From: Dyadobacter sp.
GTDB lineage: Bacteria; Bacteroidota; Bacteroidia; Cytophagales; Spirosomataceae
Length of the DNA: 64,000 bases
Direction of reading: 5' to 3'
NCBI RefSeq assembly: GCF_017744695.1
Contig: NZ_JAGIAS010000007.1
Coordinates: forward strand, 310,001-374,000
In this document: positions 34,335 through 43,520 of the stretch, piece after piece
Position numbering within the stretch: position 1 is the stretch's first letter
How the letters are laid out: every line of letters begins with the position of its first letter
Made by a program: the position numbers and the translations under genes
Notes under the pieces: generated by a model
The model's input: only the letters and a program-made list of their open reading frames with translations
Told to the model about the DNA's origin: nothing
Database searches by the model: none

Positions 34335-36857
34335 CTAAACCGTCATCGTAACAAATCCGCTTTCCTCTTTTTCTTTCTTTTCATCGGGAAAAACGAAGTT
34401 CATCGGATTATTCACTTTTTCGGGAAGCAGCGCGATACCTAATACTTCATCAACCTGGTCCACGTAATGGAAAGTCAGGTCTTTGATGTAGTTCGCCGGT
34501 ACTTCTTCCACATCCTTGCGGTTTTTCACGCAAAGAATGATCTCCCTCACGCCCGCGCGGCGGGCTGCCAGTATTTTTTCCTTCACACCACCTACCGGGA
34601 GCACTTTCCCACGTAATGTGATTTCGCCCGTCATCGCGATATAAGGTTTCACGCGGCGCTGTGTAAATATCGAAGCCATTGAAGTAGCCATCGTCACGCC
34701 CGCGCTGGGTCCGTCCTTGGGCACTGCGCCCGCTGGTACGTGTACGTGCAGATCGTAGTGATTGAAAATGCGGTAATCGATACCCAGCCTTTCTGCATTG
34801 GCTTTAAGGTACGACAATGCGGCAACCGCGGATTCTTTCATTACATCACCCAACTGGCCCGATAATGTCAATCCACCTTTCCCACGGCTCAGGCTTGTCT
34901 CAATAAAGAGGATTTCGCCACCTACCGAGGTCCATGCAAGGCCGGTAACAACGCCTGCGAAGTCGTTGCCCTGGTACAAATCCTTGTCAAAAATCTCGGC
35001 GCCAAGGTATTTCTCGACCTGGTCCGCTTTGACAGTCTTGGGATAATCCTGCTCCATCGCCACCGATTTCGCGATCTTACGAACTACCGTGCCCACCTTC
35101 TGTTCGAGGTTACGTACGCCCGACTCGCGGGTATAGCCTTCGATCACTTTCAGCAAAGCGGCGTCGTCCACTTTCACATCTGTCGATTTCAGCCCGTGGT
35201 CTTTGCGTTGTTTCGGAACGAGGTAACGTTTCGCGATCTGCAATTTCTCTTCGATGGTGTAGCCAGTCATTTCGATGATCTCCATCCGGTCGCGTAATGC
35301 GGGGTGAATGGTGTCCAGCGAGTTGGCGGTGGCTACAAAAAGTACCTTCGAGAGGTCGTATTCTACTTCCAGATAATTATCAGTAAATGAAGAGTTCTGT
35401 TCCGGATCGAGTACTTCCAGCAATGCGGAAGAAGGGTCACCGCGGTAATCGGAGCTTACTTTGTCGATTTCATCCAGGATGAATACCGGGTTGGCAGAAC
35501 CTGCTTTTTTAATATTCTGGATGATCTTACCCGGCATCGCGCCGATGTACGTCTTGCGGTGGCCGCGGATTTCGGCTTCATCGTGCACCCCGCCGAGCGC
35601 CATACGGATATACTCCCGGTTCAGGGCCTTCGCAATGGATTTCCCCAGCGAGGTTTTACCCACCCCCGGAGGGCCGTAAAGGCAAAGGATAGGCGCTTTC
35701 AGGTTGCCTTTCAGTTTCAGTACGGCCAGGTATTCAATAATGCGTTCTTTCACCTTTTCGAGGCCGAAATGATCGGCATCGAGGACTTTCTGAGCCCTTA
35801 CCAGGTCGAAATTGTCTTTGGTATATTGTCCCCATGGCAAATCCACCAGTGTTTCCAGGTAATTCATCGTTACCGGGTACTCGGGGGCCATCGGATTAAT
35901 GCGCTGCAATTTGCTCAACTCTTTCTCGAAATGCATCTTCACTGGCTCCGACCATTTTTTCTGGCTGGCTTTCAGACGGATTTCATCAAGGTCACGCTCC
36001 GGGCTATCCATTCCCAGCTCGTCATGCAAAACCTTGATCTGCTGGCGGAGGAAGTAGTCGCGTTGCTGCTGGTCGATATCCGAGCTGGCTTTTGTCTGGA
36101 TTTCCCGTTTCAGTTCCAGCATTTCAATCTCCCGCATCATGTATTGCAGCAAAAGCGTGGCCTGTTTGTGGCCGTTACGCTCTTCGAGCAATTTTTGCTT
36201 GTCGGCGACTTCTACATTGATGTTCGACGACAGGAAATGGATCAGGAAAATCGGGCTTTCGATGTTATCCAGTGCAATGCGTGCCTCCTGCGGGATTTCC
36301 GGGTTCAGGCGCATGATCTTGTGCGCACCATCGCGAAGCGATTGCAGTAATGCCTTCGCCTCTTTTTTGGTAGGTCCCACAAACGAATCTTCGATTGGCC
36401 GCACTTCGGCTGTCAGATAAGGCTCTTCGTTTACAATGGCTTTGATCTCGAAACGCTGACGCCCCTGAACGATGATCGTCACGTTGCCATCCGGCAAGGT
36501 GATCATTTTCAGGATTTGAGCGACGGTACCAATGTTGTAAAGATCCTCCGCCGTAGGGTCCTCCTTGTTGGGAATGGCTTGTGTGACGGCACCGAGAATA
36601 CGCTGATTGATATCGGAATTGCGGTATATCTTTTTAACAAGCCTGATGGCTTTCTGGCGTACCACTGTCACGGGAATGACCATCCCCGGGAAGAGCACCG
36701 TTTGCCTGATCGGAAGTATCGCTAGTTCATTGGGAAGTTCAAAAGGCTCGTCAGAGCCGTCGGGGCCACCAAGAGGAACGATTTCAAGGCTATCCATGTC
36801 CGAGTCGGACATCAGCAGCCGGCTATATAGATCAGAAGGTTCAAATTTCATAGGCAT
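34335..36857 (-). CDS. lon: ATP-dependent protease La
   Basis: An 840-residue Lon protease that degrades damaged and regulatory proteins in the cytoplasm. It has the N-terminal LAN substrate-binding domain (LAILPIRQTVLFPGMVIP), an AAA+ ATPase with Walker A GPPGVGKTSLGKS and Walker B VFILDEIDKV, and the protease domain with the catalytic Ser in KDGPSAGVTM and the partner Lys later (GVKEKILAA). The acidic tail is common in Bacteroidota. A 15-bp palindrome lies just upstream of the ATG. Confidence 0.97.
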   Translation of the reverse strand: MPMKFEPSDLYSRLLMSDSDMDSLEIVPLGGPDGSDEPFELPNELAILPIRQTVLFPGMVIPVTVVRQKAIRLVKKIYRNSDINQRILGAVTQAIPNKEDPTAEDLYNIGTVAQILKMITLPDGNVTIIVQGRQRFEIKAIVNEEPYLTAEVRPIEDSFVGPTKKEAKALLQSLRDGAHKIMRLNPEIPQEARIALDNIESPIFLIHFLSSNINVEVADKQKLLEERNGHKQATLLLQYMMREIEMLELKREIQTKASSDIDQQQRDYFLRQQIKVLHDELGMDSPERDLDEIRLKASQKKWSEPVKMHFEKELSKLQRINPMAPEYPVTMNYLETLVDLPWGQYTKDNFDLVRAQKVLDADHFGLEKVKERIIEYLAVLKLKGNLKAPILCLYGPPGVGKTSLGKSIAKALNREYIRMALGGVHDEAEIRGHRKTYIGAMPGKIIQNIKKAGSANPVFILDEIDKVSSDYRGDPSSALLEVLDPEQNSSFTDNYLEVEYDLSKVLFVATANSLDTIHPALRDRMEIIEMTGYTIEEKLQIAKRYLVPKQRKDHGLKSTDVKVDDAALLKVIEGYTRESGVRNLEQKVGTVVRKIAKSVAMEQDYPKTVKADQVEKYLGAEIFDKDLYQGNDFAGVVTGLAWTSVGGEILFIETSLSRGKGGLTLSGQLGDVMKESAVAALSYLKANAERLGIDYRIFNHYDLHVHVPAGAVPKDGPSAGVTMATSMASIFTQRRVKPYIAMTGEITLRGKVLPVGGVKEKILAARRAGVREIILCVKNRKDVEEVPANYIKDLTFHYVDQVDEVLGIALLPEKVNNPMNFVFPDEKKEKEESGFVTMTV

Positions 36858-36858
36858 T

Positions 36859-36873
36859 CTGTCAAATTGACAG
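36859..36873. promoter_or_regulatory. 15-bp palindrome at the lon translation start
   Basis: CTGTCAA-A-TTGACAG (36859-36873) is a perfect inverted repeat ending 1 bp before the lon ATG. In DNA it would suit a repressor dimer; in RNA it would form a hairpin over the ribosome-binding region. Confidence 0.55.
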
Positions 36874-36897
36874 ATAATCTTTTCCCAATATATAAAT

Positions 36898-36921
36898 AAT
36901 GACTTTCAAAAGAAAGGCATT
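36898..36921. terminator. Hairpin downstream of the DUF6702 gene
   Basis: AATGACTTTC and GAAAGGCATT form an imperfect stem with a 4-nt loop between the DUF6702 stop and lon. A weak terminator candidate without a clear T-run. Confidence 0.35.
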
Positions 36922-36985
36922 ATAAAACAAAATAGCCGTGCCACTACACATTATGTCATGCATTTTTTGAGTGGTCACAAACTAA

Positions 36986-37555
36986 TTACAGCAGGTGAGA
37001 AGTCTGTCCTTTTTTAAATAAAAGCGTCTTTTTTTCGGACTGGAATTTAACGTTCGTCATATTGACCTGATCGTCAAAAACTTCCATGAGGGTAACATTC
37101 AAAAGTTTACAGCCGTTCAAAGCGCCCTGAAAAGGGATTTCGAGATACACCCATGTCGCATCCGCCTCTTGTTCTTTCCCGACATATTTGATAGGCGTAT
37201 TTTTTTTCTGACTATCTGTCAAGACAAACGATTTGCGAATGTATTCTTCAACGAAGCGATCATTTTGATCATTGTCCTTGATCACAAAACGTTGTTTGGC
37301 ATGGCTTTGAGATAATGCCTTTTCCAGATCATCGGTAAATATCCGGATGCTCACTTCAAACGATCGTGACGAAGCATTGTATTGCATTTGCGTCACCGAA
37401 ACGTGGTAGTCGTGTTTGGGTTTGAAGGACGTGAGGAGTAATAGGGAGGAAAGGAGGAAGATGGGAGGTGAAAAAAAGGTCAGGAAGCCAGGAAAGCGCA
37501 ATGACCTTCCTGACTTCCTGACTTTTTCCTTTTGGTCTTCCGTCCTACCTTTCAT
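36986..37555 (-). CDS. DUF6702-family exported protein with altered N-terminus
   Basis: 189 residues from the ATG at 37555, which shares a base with the rseP stop (TAATG), a sign of translational coupling. The C-terminal 140 residues (HDYHVSVTQMQYNASSRSFEVSIRIF onward) match the DUF6702 pattern, a beta-rich envelope domain of unknown function. The N-terminus is odd: a charged stretch and a GTCAGG-containing hairpin (37471-37527) are encoded before the hydrophobic segment FLLSSLLLL, giving an unusually long n-region. This suggests a repeat has expanded into the signal sequence. Confidence 0.72.
   Translation of the reverse strand: MKGRTEDQKEKVRKSGRSLRFPGFLTFFSPPIFLLSSLLLLTSFKPKHDYHVSVTQMQYNASSRSFEVSIRIFTDDLEKALSQSHAKQRFVIKDNDQNDRFVEEYIRKSFVLTDSQKKNTPIKYVGKEQEADATWVYLEIPFQGALNGCKLLNVTLMEVFDDQVNMTNVKFQSEKKTLLFKKGQTSHLL
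37471..37527. repeat. GTCAGG-type inverted repeat inside the DUF6702 coding region
   Basis: Left arm 37471-37494 (contains GGTCAGGAAGCCAGGAA) and right arm 37507-37527 (contains TTCCTGACTTCCTGAC) are imperfect reverse complements with a 12-nt loop. Each side is flanked by A- or T-runs, so it resembles a bidirectional terminator. A polypurine tract follows at about 37435-37470. Confidence 0.75.
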
Positions 37556-38889
37556 TAAAATACCGCTTTCCATACGTCGTTGAAAATGGCGAAAGCCATC
37601 AGGCCCAAAAGGAGTACCATGCCTACTTTTTGGGCGTTTTCAAGAAATTTGTCGGAAGGCTTGCGGCCTGAGATGATTTCATACGACAGTATCACCGCGT
37701 GGCCACCATCCAATGCCGGAATCGGAAGTGCATTCATGAATGCAAGCACCATCGATAGCAAGCCGGTGAGCTGCCAGAAACGGCCCCAGTCCCAAACGCC
37801 ACCAAACATACGCGCGATGCCGATAGGCCCACTCAGCGCTTTGGAAGCGGAAACTTCACCGCGGAATATTTTACCGAAACCTTTGATATTGTTATACACC
37901 ACACCGAAAGCATTTTCTGTGCCAACAGCCACGGCTTCGCCGAAAGTGTATTGAACAACAGTAAAGTTGAGCAGGCTTTCAGGATAGAATCCGAGGGTGC
38001 CGTCTTCGCTAATTGCCGCTTTCAGTGATTGCTGAGCACCGCCGCGCTGCACTACCAATGCAACTTCTTTTCCTTTCAGTTTTTCTAGCTGGGCCTGTAA
38101 TTCGTGGAAGAAATGGATAGGCGTGCCATTGATCGCTGTAATTTCGTCGCCAACCGCTAATCCTGCTTTTTCGGCAGGCATTCCCGGGATCAGTTCGCCG
38201 ATTTTAAAAGGTTCCAGCGCACGGATGAAGTTGCGTTTCTCGTCAGGATCGGATAGTTTTTCAATGAAATTGTTAGGGATCTCGATCTGTACTTCCTGGC
38301 CATTGCGGTCGACTGTGTAGGAGCTGTTGCTTCCCAGGAAAACGTCGGAGCTGATCACATCGCTGAAATCCGTGAAAGGCTTGCCATTGACGCGGATAAT
38401 TTTATCACCGGTTTTCAAACCGATTTCTTGTGCCAGCTCGCCTGCAACGATACCATATCTGTTTACTTCATTGATCGAAAGGAACTGCTTGCCCTCGTGA
38501 TAAGCGATAGCGATGAAGATGATAATACCCACGATCACGTTCACGATAATGCCGCCAAGCATCACGATCAGCCGTTGCCAGGCCGGTTTGGATCGGAATT
38601 CCCACGGTTGCGGTTCCTGGCTCATCGCCTCGGTGTCCATCGACTCGTCGATCATTCCGGAAATCTTGACAAACCCGCCCAGCGGGATAGCACCTATACC
38701 ATATTCTGTTTCGCCTTTTTGAAAACTGAAAATTTTAGGAGGAAAGCCTATAAAGTATTTTTCAACCCTCATTCCGAACAATTTTGCGGCGGCCATGTGC
38801 CCCCACTCATGCAACCCCACCAGGATCGACAGGCCCAGGATAAGCTGCCCTGCCATGATCAATATTTCCAATGCTTTCTGTAATTCCAT
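37555..38889 (-). CDS. rseP: RIP metalloprotease RseP (site-2 protease)
   Basis: A 444-residue intramembrane zinc protease. The active-site motif HEWGH is in the first helix (LVGLHEWGHMAAAKLFG), and the second motif, NALPIPALDGGHAV, is near the C-terminus. Two PDZ-like regions lie between them (around IGLKTGDKIIRVNG and AGLAVGDEITAING). It cleaves membrane-anchored anti-sigma factors and signal peptides, so it is a plausible processor of anti-sigma proteins such as the one at 43.5 kb (inference). Confidence 0.95.
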   Translation of the reverse strand: MELQKALEILIMAGQLILGLSILVGLHEWGHMAAAKLFGMRVEKYFIGFPPKIFSFQKGETEYGIGAIPLGGFVKISGMIDESMDTEAMSQEPQPWEFRSKPAWQRLIVMLGGIIVNVIVGIIIFIAIAYHEGKQFLSINEVNRYGIVAGELAQEIGLKTGDKIIRVNGKPFTDFSDVISSDVFLGSNSSYTVDRNGQEVQIEIPNNFIEKLSDPDEKRNFIRALEPFKIGELIPGMPAEKAGLAVGDEITAINGTPIHFFHELQAQLEKLKGKEVALVVQRGGAQQSLKAAISEDGTLGFYPESLLNFTVVQYTFGEAVAVGTENAFGVVYNNIKGFGKIFRGEVSASKALSGPIGIARMFGGVWDWGRFWQLTGLLSMVLAFMNALPIPALDGGHAVILSYEIISGRKPSDKFLENAQKVGMVLLLGLMAFAIFNDVWKAVF

Positions 38890-39023
38890 TCAGGTTTTGT
38901 AATCGTTACGGGTTAATTGTTAATCAAAAAAAGTTCGATCTCCGCTGCCGGATCAGTGTTTTAAACGTAAATGTAAACAGTAAAGTTACGCAAATCCCTA
39001 AACAACCGTACAAATGCCCGGTA

Positions 39024-40847
39024 TCAGTGTGCAAGCGGGGTTTTGTCGGGACCGATAGCGATGCCCATCATCCGCATGAGCTCCGACGCGTTGAAACTCC
39101 GGCAGATGCCTTCGTGCAAACGGTAGTCGAAATGCAGCTGGCCATTCTCCACATCCGAGCGGAAATGGAAGTTGTGGATGTAGGACTCGGTCGCACCCCA
39201 CTCCCCGAGTTCGAGGTCGTGGGTGGATACCATGCCCGACGCCTTTTTAGCATGCAGCTGGCGGATCAGCGCCTCCGCGCCCCGATGCCGGTCGGCGGAG
39301 TTGGTACCTTTCAATATCTCGTCAAGCAGGTAGAACACCGGGGCTACGGCGTTTTCATCTGACAATCCGAGTAATTTCCGCAGCCGTTTAAGTTCTGCAT
39401 AAAATGACGAGGTGCTTTCTTCCAGCGAGTCCTGCGTACGCATGCTGCTGAACACCCGTACAGGCGAGCACGCGAATGCCCCCGCACTCACAACCGCGCC
39501 CATTTGCGCGAGGACGAGGTTCAGGCCGATCGTTCTTAAAAAGGTACTTTTCCCCGACATATTCGAACCCGTTACCAAAATCGTCTTGCCTGTACCCCGC
39601 ATGCCGAAATCGTTACTGATCCGTTTGGCGGCAGGAATGAGCGGGTGGCCCAGTGCTGTGGCGGCGATCGTAACCTCGGGTACATGTTGAACATCGGGAA
39701 CGATGTATTCGGGGTTTGCAAATGCGTGGCCTGCCAGGCTGTTCATCGCTTCGGTATCGGCTAGTACGTCCAGCCAGTCGTTGAGGTGCTGGTGATGTAT
39801 GGCCTTCCAGTTTTCGAGGCTGGCGAGGCAATGCATATCCCAGAGCGTGGGGATGCCGATGAAAATGGCGAAATAGGGATTGTTGCGGTAATCCAGCTTC
39901 TCGAAGAGATTTCCGACCTTGGCTAATGCAGCCGAGGAGCCGGCGATCCGGGTCTTTCTTGCTTGCCACCATGCCGATTGATAAGGGGCATGCTCTGCTT
40001 TTTTGAGCAAATCGGAATAAGCGGTGAGCGTTTGGCCCATCGAGGTTGTACTGTTCGCGAGCAATTTCACAAAGCCGGCATAGCGGCCCAATATGACAAG
40101 GTGGATTCCGAGGCTTATCAACACAACGATGCCGGGCAGCGCTCCGGCAAAATATAATACAGCGATTAAGAGTGTCAGCAAAGGATACCAGCGCAGCGGC
40201 AATGCGTTTTCCAACGGCGCCGGAAATGGCTCTACGACCCATTCCTGAAACTCACCTACATGCTTAGCCGCATGTTTATGAAGCAATGCCGTGGCTTCCC
40301 ATTGCTGGATGAGTTCGGGGTGACGGGCGAAATCAGCAGCGGCTGCCTGCCGGAGGTCTACTTCGGCGGCATTGGCGGGATTTTTGAGCCAATTGGCCAA
40401 CCGGCGGCTTCCTTCCGCGGTACGGGAGCGGTTGAGAAGCTTGAAAAGGGAAAATTCTCCGAAAATGTCGAGGTCGTCGGAGTAGTTATGATCTTTTTCC
40501 CGGAATTCCGCGCCGGTTTCGGGCCTTTTGAACCGCAGATCGAGGCGGGCGAGTTCGTCGTCGTTGATCGCTACCAGGTTGCGCTGGAAATTCCGGTTGG
40601 TGCGGGCCTCTTGCTGTTTCCGCATTAGGATCAGGAAAATTACCAGTAATACCAGTATCCCGACGCCCCAGTATGCCATGCCGGTTTTATTCCAAAGCAG
40701 GGCGAGTATGACCATGCCTGTGAAAGTTCCCAACCGCATGAATGCAATGTTTTTAAACCGTTCATGCTCTTGTTGCTCCGCGACAGTTGCTTTTTCTTTT
40801 TCAGTCTGAAAAAACGAGGCAGACTGGTTTGGTTCAGCGTTTTTCAT
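39024..40847 (-). CDS. Membrane-anchored MutS-family ATPase
   Basis: A 607-residue protein with two N-terminal membrane helices (about 35-75), a further pair near 220-260, a helical lever-like region, and a C-terminal MutS ATPase: Walker A VTGSNMSGKSTFLRTIG, Walker B FYLLDEILKGTNS, and STHDLELGEWG. It lacks the mismatch-recognition domain of MutS, so it is unlikely to do ordinary mismatch repair. The function of this Bacteroidota group is unknown. The start overlaps the stop of the upstream ABC exporter (ATGA), showing tight coupling. Confidence 0.85.
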   Translation of the reverse strand: MKNAEPNQSASFFQTEKEKATVAEQQEHERFKNIAFMRLGTFTGMVILALLWNKTGMAYWGVGILVLLVIFLILMRKQQEARTNRNFQRNLVAINDDELARLDLRFKRPETGAEFREKDHNYSDDLDIFGEFSLFKLLNRSRTAEGSRRLANWLKNPANAAEVDLRQAAAADFARHPELIQQWEATALLHKHAAKHVGEFQEWVVEPFPAPLENALPLRWYPLLTLLIAVLYFAGALPGIVVLISLGIHLVILGRYAGFVKLLANSTTSMGQTLTAYSDLLKKAEHAPYQSAWWQARKTRIAGSSAALAKVGNLFEKLDYRNNPYFAIFIGIPTLWDMHCLASLENWKAIHHQHLNDWLDVLADTEAMNSLAGHAFANPEYIVPDVQHVPEVTIAATALGHPLIPAAKRISNDFGMRGTGKTILVTGSNMSGKSTFLRTIGLNLVLAQMGAVVSAGAFACSPVRVFSSMRTQDSLEESTSSFYAELKRLRKLLGLSDENAVAPVFYLLDEILKGTNSADRHRGAEALIRQLHAKKASGMVSTHDLELGEWGATESYIHNFHFRSDVENGQLHFDYRLHEGICRSFNASELMRMMGIAIGPDKTPLAH

Positions 40848-42673
40848 GAAAGGGTTTCGACGTTTTCAAATTGCAGTTTGATGAGGTTGGCATACACGCC
40901 GTCCGGAACAGTGCTTAATGCCTGGTGCGTTCCGGATTCTGCGATCCGGCCTTCGCGCAGGACGTAAATCATATCGACTTTCCGGATCGTAGCGAGCCGG
41001 TGCGCGATCACGATCGTTGTGCGGTTTTCCATCAGCTCATCCAGTGCGATCTGTACCAATTTTTCGGATTCAGCGTCGAGCGAACTGGTCGCTTCGTCAA
41101 GAATGAGGATTTTGGGATCTTTTAAAATAGCCCTTGCAATGGCAATGCGCTGCCGCTGGCCGCCGGAAAGCTTGATACCCCGCTCGCCGACGATAGTTTC
41201 AAACCCTTCGGGAAAAGATTCGATAAATTCCAGCGCGTGAGCGCGTTTTGCGGCGTCAATGATGGCTTCCCGTGATGCGGAGGGTTTTCCGTAGGCAATA
41301 TTCTCATAGATAGTCCCGCCAAAAAGCATGACTTCCTGTGGTACAATCGCGATATTTTTCCTTAGCGCCGAAATGCCATATTCCCGGACGGGCTTGCCGT
41401 CGACGAGGATTTCACCGGATTGATATTCGTAGAAGCGCATCAGGAGCTGAACAATGGTTGATTTGCCCGCACCGCTGTATCCCACCAGCGCTATTTTTTC
41501 GCCTGCCTGAATATCCAGCGAAACACCCTTCAAAACCGGCAGATCGGGCCTTGATGGATAGGCAAAATGGATGTCCTGATAAGTTACGCGGCCTTCTACA
41601 TGGCTTGCCACCGCATTTTGAGCTTCCTCTACCGAAACCTCGGGCGCTTCTCCCAGAATTTCGAAGATACGTTCCGACGCACCTACCGTGCGACTGATCT
41701 GGGCATACAAATCACCCATTCCGCTGATCGACGCGCCGATGAAAGTGGTATAAAGGATGAATGTGAACAGATCCGAAAGCCCGAATTCACCGGCCTGTAC
41801 CAAAGCCGCCCCGTACCAAACTACCCCCACGATCCCGCCGAATGTAGCGAAAATGATAAATGATACGAACCCGCCCCGGTACCGCGCGGAACGCAGCGTA
41901 AGTTCGACCACCTGATCCAGGATCGTCCGGTAGCGGTTAATTTCCAGCGGCTCGTTGGTAAACGCCTTGACCACGTTCACCGATTGCAACGTTTCTTCGA
42001 CCACGACATTCGCTGCGGCGAGCTGGTCCATTGCCTTGCGCGCGAGCCTGCGCGTATGGCGCCCGAAGAATACCGACGCCACGCCCAGAATGGGCACAGT
42101 AGCGAGCATGAAGAGCGTCAGTTTCCAGGAAGTATAAAACAAAATAGACATCCCGACGATCAGCGTTGCCAGCTGCCGGAAGAGTTCCGCTAGCGTAAAT
42201 GACAGCAGGCCTTGTAGTTGCGCGACATCGGAGGTAATGCGGCTGGTGAGCTCGCCCACGCGACGGTCTTCGAGAAACGGGACTGGTAAGGTGATGATCT
42301 TGCTGAAAACATCGAGCCGAATATTATTAACAGCCTTTTCACTCACTTTGGAAAAAAGGTAGATACGGAAGAACGAGAATACGGCCTGGCAACCCAAAAC
42401 CACGAAAAGCAACAACGTGATCTGATTGATCGTGAACCGGGATTTCCCTTCAATGACTTCGATGATGCTACCTACAAGCTTCGGGAATGCAAGGGACGTA
42501 CCGGTGGATAATGCAAGGAAAAGCATCCCCGCCACAAACATCATCCGATAGGGGCGCAGGTAGCGCAGTAGCTGGAATGTAATCTTTAATCCCTCCCATC
42601 TGATTTTTTTTACAGCAAACGGAGATGGAGCTTCCTTGTCGGGCAACGCCTTGCCAGTTTCATTATTGGCCAT
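40844..42673 (-). CDS. ABC exporter, fused permease and ATPase (MsbA-like)
   Basis: A 609-residue half-transporter: six membrane helices (about residues 40-330) and a C-terminal ATPase with Walker A GYSGAGKSTIVQLL, signature LSGGQRQRIAIARAIL and Walker B ILILDEATSSLD. Family relatives export lipids, peptides or drugs as homodimers. It is cotranscribed with the membrane MutS-like gene. A -7 element lies at 42739-42746. Confidence 0.92.
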   Translation of the reverse strand: MANNETGKALPDKEAPSPFAVKKIRWEGLKITFQLLRYLRPYRMMFVAGMLFLALSTGTSLAFPKLVGSIIEVIEGKSRFTINQITLLLFVVLGCQAVFSFFRIYLFSKVSEKAVNNIRLDVFSKIITLPVPFLEDRRVGELTSRITSDVAQLQGLLSFTLAELFRQLATLIVGMSILFYTSWKLTLFMLATVPILGVASVFFGRHTRRLARKAMDQLAAANVVVEETLQSVNVVKAFTNEPLEINRYRTILDQVVELTLRSARYRGGFVSFIIFATFGGIVGVVWYGAALVQAGEFGLSDLFTFILYTTFIGASISGMGDLYAQISRTVGASERIFEILGEAPEVSVEEAQNAVASHVEGRVTYQDIHFAYPSRPDLPVLKGVSLDIQAGEKIALVGYSGAGKSTIVQLLMRFYEYQSGEILVDGKPVREYGISALRKNIAIVPQEVMLFGGTIYENIAYGKPSASREAIIDAAKRAHALEFIESFPEGFETIVGERGIKLSGGQRQRIAIARAILKDPKILILDEATSSLDAESEKLVQIALDELMENRTTIVIAHRLATIRKVDMIYVLREGRIAESGTHQALSTVPDGVYANLIKLQFENVETLS

Positions 42674-42738
42674 TGGATATGAGGTACACCGGGAATCAGT
42701 TCAAACCCGGTTTGGATAAACATTCGATAGCTGGTCTG

Positions 42739-42746
42739 CAAAAGTA
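42739..42746 (-). promoter_or_regulatory. Bacteroidota -7 element (TACTTTTG) of the ABC exporter operon
   Basis: TACTTTTG on the minus strand matches TAnnTTTG, 66 bp before the exporter ATG. Confidence 0.55.
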
Positions 42747-42757
42747 CGCATTATTTA

Positions 42758-42780
42758 AAGCCGCCCGGGTAGGGCGGCTT
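42758..42780. promoter_or_regulatory. GC-rich hairpin upstream of the ABC exporter promoter
   Basis: AAGCCGCCC (42758-42766) and GGGCGGCTT (42772-42780) form a perfect 9-bp stem with a 5-nt loop, in the -33 region of the exporter promoter. It may be an operator. Confidence 0.5.
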
Positions 42781-42902
42781 AAGGCACAGCATTAACGCCA
42801 AGTTTACGTGCGATTGCGGTTAAAAATTCTTAAATTTTCAATGAACGGACGATGTGTCTTTTTGCCGGTGTAAAAATGTTGTAAAAAACTTGCAAACCCC
42901 AG

Positions 42903-42929
42903 GCAACCCTGTAGCGGATTCCCTCGTAT
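42903..42929 (+). promoter_or_regulatory. Candidate ECF-sigma promoter upstream of the sigma factor gene
   Basis: GCAACC (42903-42908), a 16-bp spacer and CGTAT (42925-42929) carry the AAC and CGT cores typical of ECF promoters, 21 bp before the sigma factor ATG. This fits autoregulation by the sigma factor (inference). Confidence 0.5.
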
Positions 42930-42950
42930 TGGTTAAAAAAAGCAAATAGC

Positions 42951-43520
42951 ATGCCCGAGTATAACTCCGCCGTTCTTCAAGAACTACTCGACGGCTGTTT
43001 ACAGAAAAACCGCCGCAGTCAGGAGCTGTTGTACAAGCAGTTCTACGGCTATGCTATGAGCATTTGCTTGCGCTATACACGCAGCCGGGAAGAGGCGAAA
43101 GAAATACTCAACGATGGATTTCTGAAGGTTTTCACGAAGCTGGAAAGTTTCGATGCGAGCCGACCATTTAAAACCTGGTTGAGCAGAATCATGATTAATA
43201 CAGCCCTCGATCATTACAGACAGGAAGTTCGCAGAGATGTTTTTGACGACGTGGAAGTCGCGGAGCAGGTGTCCGTCGACGAAACGGTTATCAGCAAGCT
43301 TTCCCACGAAGAGCTGGTCGGACTGATCCAGCGTCTGACACCGGCATACCGGCTGGTATTCAGCTTGTCGGTCATCGACGGTTACACACACGAAGAAATT
43401 GCAGAACAACTGAGTATTTCGGTTGGGGCGTCAAAGTCTAATTTGTCGCGGGCAAGGGAAAAGTTGAGAGAGATGTTATCCAAGATTAATATTGACGACT
43501 ATGATAGAGTTGCCAGATGA
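42951..43520 (+). CDS. ECF RNA polymerase sigma factor paired with a trans-envelope anti-sigma
   Basis: A 189-residue ECF sigma factor. Region 2 covers ELLYKQFYGYAMSICLRYTR and EEAKEILNDGFLKVFTKL with the conserved FKTWLSRIMINTALDHYR; region 4 has LTPAYRLVFSLSVIDGYTHEE and IAEQLSISVGASKSNLSRAR. The 3' end overlaps the next gene by about 20 bp, the classic arrangement of a sigma factor and its anti-sigma. A candidate ECF promoter lies just upstream, consistent with autoregulation. Confidence 0.93.
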   Translation: MPEYNSAVLQELLDGCLQKNRRSQELLYKQFYGYAMSICLRYTRSREEAKEILNDGFLKVFTKLESFDASRPFKTWLSRIMINTALDHYRQEVRRDVFDDVEVAEQVSVDETVISKLSHEELVGLIQRLTPAYRLVFSLSVIDGYTHEEIAEQLSISVGASKSNLSRAREKLREMLSKINIDDYDRVAR

